A DNA stretch of 64,000 nt from positions 17,973,706 through 18,037,705 of the forward strand of contig NC_133485.1 of NCBI RefSeq assembly GCF_025370935.1, in the 5' to 3' direction. The notes beneath the pieces are model-generated. The model had not been told where the DNA came from. It saw nothing but the letters and a program-made list of their open reading frames with translations, and did no database searches. The stretch comes from Choristoneura fumiferana. Its lineage: Eukaryota > Arthropoda > Insecta > Lepidoptera > Tortricidae. Both the position numbers and the translations under genes were made by a program. This document shows positions 11,471 through 22,006 of this stretch, in pieces; within the stretch, counting starts at the first letter, position 1, and the number at the start of each line of letters is the position of its first letter.

Positions 11471-11906
11471 AAAAACGGCTAAACCGATTTTTATGAAACA
11501 TGCCTAAGAACCATCGCTAGAAAACCTGATTTCAAATAAATAAAACCGCATTCAAATCGGTCTACCCGCTTAATAATAATAATAAGATATCCATTTATTT
11601 CAGGCAACTTGGCCTATACAATAAATACCTTACAGATTAACCTTAAAATAAAAAATGCAGGTAAATGCAGGTGCTTCGCAGATTTGTTCAGGTTTTCTCA
11701 CGATGTTTAGCTTTATCGTAAAGACAAATTTCGAGTGTAATTTCGCATGAATTTTGAAAACTCGGAGATGTGAGCCCAGGTCCATAGAGATGGAGATAAG
11801 AGTGATGTGAGCTCTTAGGGTCTACGCGACGCTAGCTGGGGCGGGTGCAGGTAAAACCCACGCACGTAACGCGTGCGGTCCGCGCGCTACTCATATTATT
11901 TTATTA

Positions 11907-12400
11907 ACCCCCGGCGCAAAAAGAGGGGTGTTATAAGTGTGACCGCTGTATGTGTGTGTGTCTGTCTGTCTGTGGCACAGTAGCTCTTAAACGGGTGGAC
12001 CGATGATGGTTTTAAAAATATCATCATCCCAGCCTATATACGTCACACTACTGGGCACAGGCCTCCTCTCAGAACAAGAGGGCTTGGGCCATAGTTCCCA
12101 CGCGGGCCCGGTGCGGATTGGGAATTTCGCACGCACTATTGAATCGCTTCGCAGGTTTGTGCAGGTTTCCTCACGATGTTTTCCTTCAACGCAAAGCTCG
12201 TGGTAAATTTCAAACGTAATTCCGCACATGAATTTCGAAAAACTCAGAGGTGCGAGCCGGGATTCGAACCCACGACCCTCTGCTTGAGAGGCGATAGGTC
12301 AAACCACTAGGCCACCGCGGCTTCAGAATCTTTAAAAATATGTTTCATCGAAATCGGTTAGGCCGTTTTTGAGATATTGAACTTTGAAGTGACAAAGTCG
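11907..12400 (-). repeat. CCCCCGAC repeat interrupted by a SINE
   Basis: Left half 11,907-12,021 and right half 12,331-12,400 together make one repeat of the 5,195-5,430 type. The type B SINE in its middle is flanked by the duplicated target TTTAAAAATAT (12,011-12,021 and 12,331-12,341). Confidence 0.8.
12022..12330 (-). mobile_element. SINE type B inserted in a repeat
   Basis: Inverted relative to 9,571-9,876: begins with ATCATCATCC (tail) and ends with the tRNA-like head GACCCTCTGCTTGAGAGGCG...GCCACCGCGGC. The 11-bp target-site duplication TTTAAAAATAT marks it as a clean retroposition into an older repeat. Confidence 0.9.
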
Positions 12401-12593
12401 GGTGTTTTCCAACTTTGTTCGTTAGGTTATTCAATAGGACACCCGCGCACCGCAACCCGCGACCCGCGCGTCAGCTAGCGCAGGGGGCTACTATCAAATT
12501 CGAAAATCGAAGTTCGTATCGTACCGTCCCTCTCACTCCCGTATTAAACAATATAAGCGTCAGCGGGACGGCAAGATACGAAGTGGAGGTGCG

Positions 12594-12878
12594 AAGGGCA
12601 GGTGGTAGGACCTTGTGCAAGGTCCGCCCGGATTGCTACCACCATCTTGCTCGCTAATCCTGCCGTAAAATAGCAGTGCTTGCACTGTTGTGTTTCGGCG
12701 TGGAGAGTAAGACAGCCGGTGAAATTGCTGGCACTTGAGGTATCCCATCTTAGGCCTCTAGGTTGGCAACGCATATGCAATCCCCCTGGTGTTGCAGGTG
12801 TCTATTGGCAGTGGTGACCTCTTACCATCAGGAGACCCACTTGCTCGTTTGCCATCCAGTCGAATAAAAAAAAAAAGT
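12594..12878 (+). repeat. LINE 3' end with poly-A tail
   Basis: Contains GGTAGGACCTTGTGCAAGG, TCTTGCTCGCTAATCCTGCC, TTACCATCAGGAGACCCACT and closes GTCGAATAAAAAAAAAA. The same terminal block occurs at 14,923-15,132, 35,523-35,805, 39,148-39,235 (inverted), 58,352-58,490 (inverted) and 58,591-58,875. A poly-A-ended non-LTR family; no RT domain is attached here. Confidence 0.8.
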
Positions 12879-13049
12879 TGGAATTTTTGCACTCGTAGGA
12901 TAAGCCTTAGGCCCTGTGTATTTACAAGCTGTTATTTAGTTTCACCTGTCCCGTTGTCTGTCTGTCTGTAATCAAATCTTGCAAGTTAAATTCGACCAAC
13001 TTCCAGTAGATGGGTTGACTTAAAATTTGGTATTACTTACTTGCGTGAC

Positions 13050-13660
13050 AATGCAATAAATGTAATTCAAATTCAAATTCAAAAATTTCAAATTAAAAAA
13101 AAATTCAAATTCAAATATTATTCAGCAACTAGGCCGCAATCGCAATGGGCACTTTTACACGTCATTTTTTAAACTACCAGCGCTTTCGGAAAGACCATCA
13201 TTGCCAAGAAGAATGCGCCGCAAGAAACTTGGCAGAAAGTCATTTTTTCATCAAAATATAATTACAAATAAAATACTTAAAAACTATATTATACAATAAA
13301 AGAAAAAAAAATACAAAAAATAATATTAAAAGAAATACAGGATGTATGGGGTCCCTTAGTTACAATACTAAACACTAACTATATCTAAACTATATCTACG
13401 TTCAGTGGAAGTGTAGAATGCTTCCACCGTCATAAATTTCAAAATAATAATAACAATAATTTAGTTCTGAAATATACATTTCAGGTCAAGTAACCATTAA
13501 GCTTTTGGATTTCGAAGGCAAGTTCACGTCTGCCGCCCCCAAAGTTAGCTCACACGCACTCATGTCATGCTCTGAAAGCAGAGCGGTACCGAGGGCATGG
13601 TATTGCTTCCGTTCCCATAAGCTCTATGGATCGTCTTGGGAACTTCGACGTCGCGAGCCT
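13050..13660. repeat. unclassified AT-rich repeat block
   Basis: A run of AAATTCAAATTC units (13,065-13,115), then a block with GCCAAGAAGAATGCGCCGCA. No open frame with family resemblance. From its base composition and abrupt edges I read it as decayed transposon. Confidence 0.4.
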
Positions 13661-13724
13661 GTGACTAGAATTTAAACTAAAAATATAAAAGTTTAAAATC
13701 CATAAGCTTTACAATATACAGCCT

Positions 13725-13945
13725 TAAACATAACAAGGGGATGTATAAAGTCCCTGAGTTAATAATAAAGTTATTATACAGCAAGGGGATGTATAAAGTC
13801 CCTATGTTAATAAAAAATTCCTAATCTATATAATTCAGAGATGTATATAGTCTCTAATGTCAAAGTAAACTAATTAAATTAATTTATATCTATAAATTAA
13901 TAAACTAATTAAATTAATTTATATCTATAAATATTTATAATTTAA
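13725..13945 (+). repeat. short direct-repeat tract
   Basis: Two copies of CAAGGGGATGTATAAAGTCC about 58 bp apart, followed by two copies of AAACTAATTAAATTAATTTA. Only in the 5.1-kb block lost from the right arm. No coding potential. Confidence 0.6.
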
Positions 13946-14141
13946 TCTGGTAGTGACATCATGTTAGTCCGGCTAGGATCGTCTCCACAGCACGGAACTC
14001 TTTAACGGTTAATGGCATCGACTTGAAATTTGGTATGCAAATGTAGTTTGGGAGACAATACAAGTACAGTCAACAAAAATAACAGTCAGCAAAAAAAGCT
14101 TGTATTAAAAATTATTTTTTACCACAAACTTTTTTTTCCAG

Positions 14142-14281
14142 ATGATGAGTTTATGCGGCTGCCAGAGTTGTTCAAGCTGGAAAAGTATTACGAGTGTCTG
14201 CGCCAACCTGGAGATACATACTGCTTCGTCAACGCCAGACTCTACGGGAACGACTCGAACGATATTTACCATACACTTGTG
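14142..14281 (+). CDS. left copy exon 2: NRF domain N-part
   Basis: Acceptor TTTTTTTTCCAG, donor GTG|GTATGT. Encodes residues 22-68, including the cysteines in YYECLRQ and DTYCFVNA of the secreted NRF domain. Differs from the right copy at two residues (F50 vs Y, H65 vs R). Confidence 0.9.
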
Positions 14282-14621
14282 GTATGTACTATATATAAAA
14301 ATACAGGGCGTCTCTGACGGTCTCTGACCAATGGGGCTTTAGATCCAGGGTTCGATTTTACCTACTCGCAAAACTGAGCTACAATATAATTAATACAATA
14401 CAATGACTCTTTATTGTACACCAGAAATAGTAAGCGATACAGAAAACAGGTACACAGAGAGAAAATTACAAGGTAAGGAATAGGCGGCCTTATCGCTTAA
14501 GAGCGAACTCTTCCATGCAACTTTTGTTTTACTACTACTACTACTTAGCTACTAAGGTACTACTTTTTTGCTACTTTTTAAAAGTATGAACATAGTTAAT
14601 TTTAAGATTGGTTTTAGGAGT

Positions 14622-14828
14622 TATTTTGTATTTTTTATTTCAACTCCAAATTTTGTTACTTTTACGGTCATCTGGTAAAATCCATATCGAAAATACAAGC
14701 TTATACATAGATGCACAGAAAAACCAGAAAAATAGACCAGCGCTGGGAATCGAACCCAGGTCCTCAGCATTCCGTGCTGCGTGCTATACCCCTACACCAC
14801 CACTGGACAGGAGTACAGATACAAATAA
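14622..14828 (-). mobile_element. tRNA-headed SINE (type C), left arm only
   Basis: Minus strand: GTGGTGTAGGGGTATAGCAC (A box) and CTGGGTTCGATTCCC (B box), then a body shared with 59,936-60,236. In the right arm at about 56,985 the sequence runs TTTTAGGAGTCTTTTTGTAT without it. It lies in intron 2. Confidence 0.8.
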
Positions 14829-14922
14829 TTAGACACAGTTCTTTTTTTTACATACAAACTAAATGTAATTTTTCAATGCAATACAGTACTAAATTGACGG
14901 CACATTTGCAGGTGTGTTTGCA

Positions 14923-15132
14923 GGTGGTAGGACCTTGTGCAAGGTCCGCCCTGATTCCTACCACCATCTTGCTCGCTAATCCTGCCGTGAAGCAGCAGTG
15001 CTTGCACTGTTGTGTTTTGGCGTATCCCATCTTAGGCCTCTAGGTTGGCAACGCATCTGGAATCCCCCTCTTATCTCTTACCATTAGGAGACCCACTTGC
15101 TCGTTTGCCATCTAGTCGAATAAAAAAAAACA
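14923..15132 (+). repeat. LINE 3' end with poly-A tail
   Basis: GGTAGGACCTTGTGCAAGGT through TCGTTTGCCATCTAGTCG to AATAAAAAAAA, a shortened copy of the family at 12,594-12,878. Left arm only. Confidence 0.75.
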
Positions 15133-15404
15133 TTGAAAAATGTTAATCTAAGGGATGTCAAATAAATGTCAAATGTTATTTCAAGGCCCCGGTACCAAGA
15201 GACGGCCATAACACCGCCGTGTCCGATACACTGATTTAACAATTAAACTTTGTGGAATAATAAAAATGATCTAAATTTATATTTCTTGAAAATGTTACAA
15301 AACAAAAGTAGCTTAGTTTTGTGAGTAGAATCAAACCTTGAATTTAAAACCCCATCATGATCAGAGACACCCTGTATATATGTCGCAGGGAATAATTAAG
15401 CTAC

Positions 15405-15850
15405 TTAGGGGCTGTTTCACCATCCATTGATTAGTGTTAACTGGCGGTTAGGTTAGTCGTATGCCGTCTCTATTTGTTTTGCACGATTATTATATTTTAA
15501 AGTGTAATAATTCGCATTCTCCATTATTACACAAAAAAGTTCACAGACGCGTATCTCAAGCGGATGGCACTCGCGCTCGCACTGGTCCCAACCGGTCCGA
15601 GATATCGTGTCCGTGAGCAGTGTCCATGTGTGCGTTGCTCGAGCGCACTTTGTATGTAGATTGACTTCTGTACTTATCTGTTTTCTGACACTGTGTTTAT
15701 GCTTCGTCAGCATATTTCGAACACCAGTGTATTAGATCCTTTACATTTCTTTGGGTCAGTTTTACCACACATTGATAAATTTTATGTGGCAGAATGTGAT
15801 GCCGTTCCTATTTATTTAGTACAAAACAAACAGAGACGGCATCACAGCTG
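15405..15850. repeat. GGGGCTGTTTCACCATCC element, left arm copy
   Basis: Starts AGGGGCTGTTTCACCATCC then GATTAGTGTTAACTGGCGG and GCCGTCTCTATTTG; an inverted GAGACGGCATCAC lies near 15,834. The same termini flank shorter MITEs at 22,007-22,115 and 53,200-53,335. Probably a longer non-autonomous member. Confidence 0.6.
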
Positions 15851-15853
15851 ATA

Positions 15854-16101
15854 TCCTATCCTACTAATATTATAAATCTGGCAAAAGAGTCCCATGAGAC
15901 AGAAGCCGTTTACGAAAAAAAAAAAATTGCGAAAAAATTGCGAAAGTTTTGTAAATCATTTTGTTTGATACAATTCATATTCAGTGTATAGATAGTTTGA
16001 GTCCCGGGGAATGAAATAGGTTAGTTATTCTCCCGGGAAATTAGGTCCTCCGGAATAGCGAAAAATGTGTTTTACGCGGACGGAGTCGGGGCTACGGCTA
16101 G
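15854..16101 (+). mobile_element. non-autonomous Helitron-like element
   Basis: 5' end TCCTATCCTACTAATATTAT and 3' end GGAGTCGGGGCTACGGCTAG followed by T, matching the Helitron rule (5' TC, 3' CTAG, insertion before T). A short GC-rich inverted pair precedes the CTAG. No coding capacity. Confidence 0.7.
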
Positions 16102-16255
16102 TTTATCACATACAATTGATAAATAATGGCCGAAACAGGCGCTTGGTCTGCCTAATGTGTTACACAGCTATCCAAATTCTTCTTTAAATTTTGAAACTTG
16201 TTAAAATACACACGAACTAAAATATTTTTGTCACTTTTATTGTAGCTATTTTCGG

Positions 16256-16393
16256 TACAGTCAGCATCAAAAGTAGCTGGTTACTTTTGTACTTTCTCGT
16301 TTTAAGGCCACGTACTTAGCGCCATACAAGATTGACAAATGTGTTAATGTGACAGAGTAAAAAAGTAACCTGCTACTTTTGATGCTGACCGTA
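16256..16393. mobile_element. MITE with ~33-bp TIRs
   Basis: TACAGTCAGCATCAAAAGTA at the left and its complement TACTTTTGATGCTGACCGTA at the right; 138 bp. TA at both edges suggests a TA target, as in Tc1/mariner-type MITEs. Left arm only, intron 2. Confidence 0.8.
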
Positions 16394-16670
16394 CACTTAT
16401 ACTAGGTAAAAAACAATTAAGTAATGATAAACGCTAACACGTATACGAGTAAAAAAGGTTCAACATAAACGTAGAAACGCTTAGGTAGATATAGATACCT
16501 AGTTGTAATTAAGAAGTACGTGCAACTTGTTTTTTTAATCTCTATCTTGGAGTTGAAAATTTAGCACTAGTATGATATTTTTGAAGACGTCATCCTCATA
16601 GATTTTTTTAAATGAATAAATAATCTTTATTCAATCAAATAGGTACATTAGCGTCCTCCTAATTGTAAAA

Positions 16671-17300
16671 TCCGGCCAAGAGCGTGTCGAACACGCCCAA
16701 AATAGGGTTCCGTCCGTAGCTATTACGAAAAAATTAAGTAATATTTTTCTAAGGATTTCGTATTTTAAACAGATTTTTCCAAGTTCTGGTATTTATACCT
16801 TAGGCTGCTATTTACTCTTAAACTACTAATAATTCCAAAGTAAACTTAACCGTTATAGTTTTCCTTGTAAGTTTGATATACTTACTACCATCCTGAATCT
16901 TTTCAATTTTTTCCACCTACCGGGTTAGATTTTAGAGGGGGAGGGGGGACGACGACGCTCGATTTTAATGAAAATTTGCACTTTAAACTTGAATATTTCG
17001 CAAACATATCACAGAATCAAAAAATTGTCTTTGCAATTCCCTAATGGTTTTAAAAGACCTATCCAACGATACCCCACACTACAGGGTTGGATGAGAAAAA
17101 AAAACACCCCCACTATACGTCTATATATATATTTTAATGTACCATTTTGTCGGCATAGTTTACATATATATCCGTGCAAAATTACAGCTTTCTAGCATTG
17201 ATACTCCCTGAGCAAAACCGCGGACGGACAGACAGACAGATAGACATGGCGAAACTATAAGGGTTCCGTTTTTGCCATTATGGCTCCGGAACCCTAAAAC
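16671..17300 (+). repeat. GGGTTCCG repeat, copy 3
   Basis: Full-length type: CCGGCCAAGAGCGTGTCGAA, internal GACGCTCGATTTTAATGA, terminal hairpin AGGGTTCCG...CGGAACCCT at 17,260-17,296. Intron 2, absent from the right arm. Confidence 0.8.
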
Positions 17301-17772
17301 TTTTTTACCTACTTTAAGAAATATCTACAGTTAGAATATTATATAATATTTGCAAAAACTAACTGTTTAATTGTCATTGGTTTGATAAAAATCGGTTCAG
17401 CACTTTTTGTGATAGTGAACTTTGAAGTCAAAAAAGTCAAAATATCTTTATTCTATTTAAGCTATAAGCACTTACAAGCACTTATGAATGTCAAAATAAA
17501 TCTACCACCCGTTTGGAAAACCTCAGTTGAGAAAAATCCGACAAGAAACTCAACAAGATATATTTTTTGTTGGTTAGGTTATAGTTATCAACTCTATTAT
17601 ATTGAAGTTTTAATCCCGAGTCGCGCTGCTCCTAAAGGAAGGTTTATGAATTAGCCCGAAATATGTTGAGGTAAACTCGATTTAAGACGTGAGTTATCCG
17701 GATTAACTTTCGTTTAATATGAATGAGTCTCACACATAATTTCATGTTTATAATATCAACCCCTTTTTCCAG

Positions 17773-18090
17773 GAATACTCAGCAGAGAATTTTATACATT
17801 TCGACCGCACCCTCATCCACTGGGGTATTTGCTTGAGGCAGTCTTGCTCCTCGTTCCTTCGGTCAAATCGGACGGAATCACTAGAAGCATGCATCAACTC
17901 GACTCTAGAGAGATATCAACTGCGTGCGAGAGTCACGTCTTCACTGTGCACTGACTATCAACCAGAGACGATATTAGACAACGGCGACTACGCTTTTGCA
18001 GCGGTTTTGATCATCCTGCTCCTATTGAACTTCCTGGGAAGCGCCTACGACTTCTATCTAAGCAAATATAGCAAAGAACAAGGGACATTG
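17773..18090 (+). CDS. left copy exon 3 with 1-bp deletion
   Basis: Acceptor CCCTTTTTCCAG, donor ATTG|GTAAGT. Encodes residues 69-174: the NRF signature HWGICLRQSC, two N-glycosylation sequons (N100 in NRT, N110 in NST), and the first membrane span (about 143-160, AAVLIILLLLNFLG). 318 nt against 319 in the right copy; the lost G lies in CAAGGG[G]ACATT at about 18,081-18,084. Otherwise one silent difference. Confidence 0.9.
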
Positions 18091-18174
18091 GTAAGTTTTA
18101 TTTAAAGACACAGATTTTTTGATTTGTAACAGGAACAATAAATGAAACTAGATATATTACATCATCATCAGCTG

Positions 18175-18500
18175 GAAGACGTCTAATGCGGAACAAAGGT
18201 CTCCCCTTAGAACGCCACAATAAACGGCCACTCGCCACTTGTATCCATCGGTTACCCTCCCTCACGACACGATGTCGTCAGTCCACCTAGTGGGAGGCCT
18301 GGCATTGCTTCGTCTTTCGGTTCGTATTCGCCACTCGAGGACTTTTCTTCCCCAACGGTTATCTGTTCTTCGAGTGATGTGGCCCGCCCATTGCCACTTC
18401 GAGCTATGTCGATGACTTTAGCTCTTCGGCAAATACCCGTATTCCGGATTCTATCTCGCAAAGAAACTTTGACCATAGCTCTCTAGTTTGTTGCGTGACT
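18175..18500 (-). repeat. RTE-type LINE 3' fragment
   Basis: On the minus strand encodes a decayed stretch around VSLRDRIRNTGICRRAKVIDIAR, the C-terminal part of RTE-type reverse transcriptase polyproteins, then the 3' end near GCTGATGATG. The right arm holds the same copy at 55,853-56,215. Confidence 0.75.
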
Positions 18501-18711
18501 CTAGAATCTCAATATACTCGTACAACATCAACTTGAGATGGGTAAATCCGGATCTGAAGATTCGAAAGAGTCAATAATATATTGACTCCTTTAAAATCTC
18601 ATCGACTCCGAGGAGTTATTAACTCCGATCAACCAATTGCATCGAGCGACTCGCGATCGGTGATTCAGCACTCGCTTCACTTTCGTTCAATCACGTCGGA
18701 TCGGATCGGAT

Positions 18712-19056
18712 ATGTGCCGTCCCGCTCACGCTAATAGCATTTATTACGAGAGGAAGAGGGATAGCATGATACCAATTTCAGAGCCACTCCCCGGAGCCGG
18801 TTCGCCAGTTATAATTATATTCAAAAGAGTCATTAGGACGAATGTACTTCAGTACCTCGGTACCGAACCGAGCCGGATCGGCCATAGACAAACTAATAAT
18901 CGCTCGAAAGAACCGGAGTCAATAAAGGAGTCGGAGTCGATAAGCGGATTCGGTACCGATACCGGAGCTGGATTTAGTGAATCAGATCCCTTATTGGAGT
19001 CTATATTACACATGTCTACTCAACTCATGTCATCAACACGTAAATATATAAAATAA
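18712..19056 (+). other. intronic 114-codon open frame conserved in both arms
   Basis: Open frame in intron 3 starting MCRPAHANSIYYERKRDSM; serine/glutamate-rich middle. The right arm has the corresponding frame (54,723-55,097) with in-frame length differences (IIIF vs IIISEVTHRF; TDTGAG vs TGAG). I recognise no domain. It may be transposon-derived: it lies in a block dense in GGATCGGAT and GGAGTC motifs. Confidence 0.35.
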
Positions 19057-19312
19057 CAGTTTTTTACGGTATTTAACTAACGATTATTAGTCAAGAACGG
19101 TTCGACTGGTTTCGTACCTTTTGTAAGATCTTTTTCAAGGGTGACTGCGTTCACGACGGACGAAGTTTCAAAAAACAAAGGTCATAAAGAATCCTTTCTT
19201 TTTCATTACTAATACTATTATTGTGAAATTAACTCTGTCTGTCTGCTTGTAACCTCTTCATGTTTAAACCTGATAACCAATGAGGGTCAAAATACCGCAA
19301 ACGGGACTTATC

Positions 19313-19664
19313 ACGCTAAAACACACGAGTACTTAACATTTACCTGGACGTTTCGACCACATTACAGTGGCCGTGTTCACGAGTAGACTGAAGTGGGGGC
19401 GTCAAGTCTGCCTAGCAGCGCACTGCACTTGCACTAGCACTTGATCACAAAAAGTACCGGCACTCGTATGACGAACTACCCGAACTTGGTCATTTTTATT
19501 TGTCACCCCATCACACCGACACACAACACTACAACGTCCGATAGTTCCACCGAACACTCGCGCTGCTAGGCAGACTTCATACCCCCACACTTCAGTCTAC
19601 TCGTGACCACGGCCACTGTTATGTGGTCGAAACGTCGAGGTAAATGTTACTCGTGTGTTTTAAC
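19313..19664. mobile_element. fold-back element with ~90-bp TIRs, left arm only
   Basis: TTAAAACACACGAGTA-like ends; CGTTTCGACCACATTACAGT at left answers ACTGTTATGTGGTCGAAACG at right, and the inversion extends to CACGAGTAGACTGAAGTG / CACTTCAGTCTACTCGTG. Inner loop carries GCCTAGCAGCGC and GCGCTGCTAGGC as further inverted pairs. About 350 bp, non-coding. Confidence 0.85.
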
Positions 19665-20109
19665 ATGACATCTAAGTCCCGTCCCATCTAATATGCTATA
19701 GATATACAGAAATTATTTACTATGGCATGGTTCTATAGTGGCCTAGAAAGCAAACTGGTTGACTACACTTCGTTCGGTGTATGGGTCTCCTTTAATGTCT
19801 GCGTTAAAATAACCTGATCTTAATTGGATGGTCTGACGATGGATAGTAAACCTGTTTATATTAAATTATGTAATTTGTCTGCAATGTTCATCTTTCGCAA
19901 TTTTTGACAATTTCATGGCCACAATACATGCATGGTCTGCATGGTCAGTTTATATTGTTTATTATCAAGGTTATTTAGTTAGCTTTTTGATTATATAGTT
20001 GGCACTACTTTGTGAGCTATAGACCTCGAGAGTTTTTAGAAATGATTACTTAAACTATGTTACTTTTTTTACGCATTCAACCCTAACATCTTAGAAAATA
20101 TTCCGAAAT

Positions 20110-20360
20110 TGCTTACGAAATTTCACCGACAGCTCGAAGAATACAAGTTGAAGTGGGAATGGGTGGGCCATATGGCTTGAAGAACAGATAATCGTTGGCG
20201 GAGAAAAGTCGAGTGGCGACCATGAACAGGTAGATGCGGCGTTGGCAGGCCTCCCACCAGGTGGACTGACGACATCGTGAGGGATGCAAATAGCGAGTTG
20301 TTCATTGTGGCGTTCTAGGGGGGAGGTCCTTGTTTAACAGTGGACGTCTTCCGACTGATG
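20110..20360 (+). repeat. RTE-type LINE 3' fragment
   Basis: GCTCGAAGAATACAAGTTGA... through CCCACCAGGTGGACTGACGA to GTCTTCCGACTGATGA, a 3' terminal part with frame damage. Only its end (reverse at 54,630-54,690) remains in the right arm. Confidence 0.75.
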
Positions 20361-20384
20361 AATTCATGATTATGACGACAGTTA

Positions 20385-20635
20385 AAAAAAAAATAAAAAA
20401 ACCGACTACAAATATCTTGAAAATAATTTTCTACTAGTTTGAAGTCGGTGCCTTAGCACGAGCCAGCAGGAGTGGACCTATAGTCGTCTACTTCATCTAC
20501 ATACTATATATTGGGCTTCAATCACTCCTGCTGGCTCGTGCTGAGGCACCGACTTCAAAATAGTAGAAAATTATTTTCATGGTTTTTGTAGTCGTTGAAC
20601 CACACACTCCTTTTTTGAAGTCGGTTGAAAATGGG
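20385..20635. mobile_element. fold-back MITE, left-arm copy
   Basis: ACCGACTACAAATATCTTGA...TTTGTAGTCG ends and a long stem: GAAGTCGGTGCCTTAGCACG and the facing CGTGCTGAGGCACCGACTTC around a short loop. Orthologous copy at 54,345-54,615, so it predates the duplication. Related hairpin at 34,955-35,125. Confidence 0.85.
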
Positions 20636-21149
20636 AAAAGAGTAGCAACTTGGAAATCAGTTCAAGTTCGAAATCAAAGACCTTCCGAGTGACTCAGGTC
20701 AGTCGATCAGACAGCTGCCTTGACGGCCTTGACCATAAACAAAATGTTCGATTATGTTACATGTTTACGTAACATGATCCACAATTATAATCTTTCTAAT
20801 ATATGAAATTCTCGTGTCACAAGCCTTGTAACCATACTCCTCCGAAACGGCTTGACCGATTTTAATGATTTTTTTGTGTGTATTCGGTGGGTCTGACAAT
20901 AGGACGTAAACCATCTTCTACGCGAACGAAGTCGCGGGCAACAGCTACTAATTATATACAAGTTTCCTTAGTTCCTTATGGAACAAAACAAACACCAAAA
21001 GTTAATACGCTACGACCACTATTTTGTAGCTCTAACTAATTAATAAAATTGTAAGAGAGCATAACGCGACATCGCGTCACCGGCCATAGTACACACATTA
21101 ATATAGGAGTAACCGGCCGCTTTACGCGACATCGTGCGATATGGCAATT

Positions 21150-21718
21150 AACTTGTTTTTCTCAAAAATGTCCGTAAAAGTTGACATTATTCTTTACATA
21201 TCAGAAGGTGAAGTGCATAGTTTATGGTCAGCGAAAAATTAAAAAGTTAAAAAGATTGCAGGCGCGCTAGCTCGACAATAATGAATTAGTGCGCCTTTTT
21301 TTTTATTTTTATTTTTTAAGTTAAAAAGGCCATGGAAATGTTGGCACAAGTCGTATACAGCCAAGTCTAATGGCCGGTATCAGATATTTTGTTGGAACTC
21401 CAGACTTTTTCTATTGGGTCTGAAATAGCTTGTGGTGTTTTCGGTGGAAAAATACACCTGCAGTTTATTTTTAATGAAAAAAGGCGGAAAAGCATAAGAA
21501 AAATATTGGAATAAAATTAAATTTTACAATATATTTCGAGAGAAAGTTTGTTCTATTTCAGAATTATTCACCATTTTTGAGAAAAGCTTTATATTAGTCT
21601 CGGCTGGAATAGCAATTGCTGGCTTCGTATTAGTTAAACGGACTCGCAAGCTTGTCCGTTTAATACTCATACTCAGCCAGCAATTGCCTACTTCCAGGCC
21701 ACGACAATAATCTACTAT
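21150..21718 (-). mobile_element. hairpin element H, single unit, left arm only
   Basis: Inverted single unit of the 3,375-4,452 tandem: from TTCTCAAAAATGTCCGTAAA to GACAATAATCTACTAT. The right arm at about 53,565-53,580 reads straight through (ATCGATAAAACAAGTT, its strand), an empty site, so this unit transposed as a discrete piece. Its ends match the tandem junction. Confidence 0.85.
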
Positions 21719-21871
21719 TATCGATTTATGTTATAATTATTTCCTTCTGTTAAAGGTGCCACCCGGTATTGCAATATTATTTACATTTGTATAAAATGTT
21801 ATTATCTTTCCAGCGGCACCCGTTCTGACGGCGCTGTTAACCACATCTTGATTTTCTCTTTGCTTTTGCAG

Positions 21872-21980
21872 TTACAAAATTTTTGCTATGCTTCGCTATA
21901 AGGCGGAACTGGAGGAGTATGTTAACAAGACAGGGGACTTCTACGAAGATGAAGCGGCTTAAATGCCTGGACGGTTTCAG
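21872..21980 (+). CDS. left copy exon 4
   Basis: Acceptor TTTGCTTTTGCAG, donor TTCAG|GTGAGT. In the family frame gives TKFLLCFAIRRNWRSMLTRQ then KCLDGFR (residues 175-210), the cytoplasmic stretch leading to the acyltransferase domain. This frame needs exon 3 to end in phase 1, as in the right copy. Two residues differ from the right copy. Confidence 0.88.
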
Positions 21981-22006
21981 GTGAGTGTTATAATATTGAT
22001 ATTTAG

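Larger units (their letters stand above)
8903..13995. other. 5.1-kb block of intron 1 missing in right arm
   Basis: Right-arm homology jumps from 8,900 to about 14,000. The block contains SINE B copies, CCCCCGAC repeats, a LINE 3' end and Helitron-like ends. At its right edge the sequence AGTGACATC...GGATCGTCTCC...GGAACTC runs unbroken, as it does in another copy of that repeat at 45,548-45,610; the right arm lacks the outer half. The block therefore looks ancestral and the right arm deleted. Confidence 0.6.

Noticed and set aside
15854..16101. Host exon near the Helitron-like element
   Set aside because: No open frame; TC and CTAG ends explain the segment.
18090..21872. A missed micro-exon between exons 3 and 4 of the left copy
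   Set aside because: Considered because phases did not join. The right copy joins directly in frame, and the difference is one G, so no extra exon is needed.
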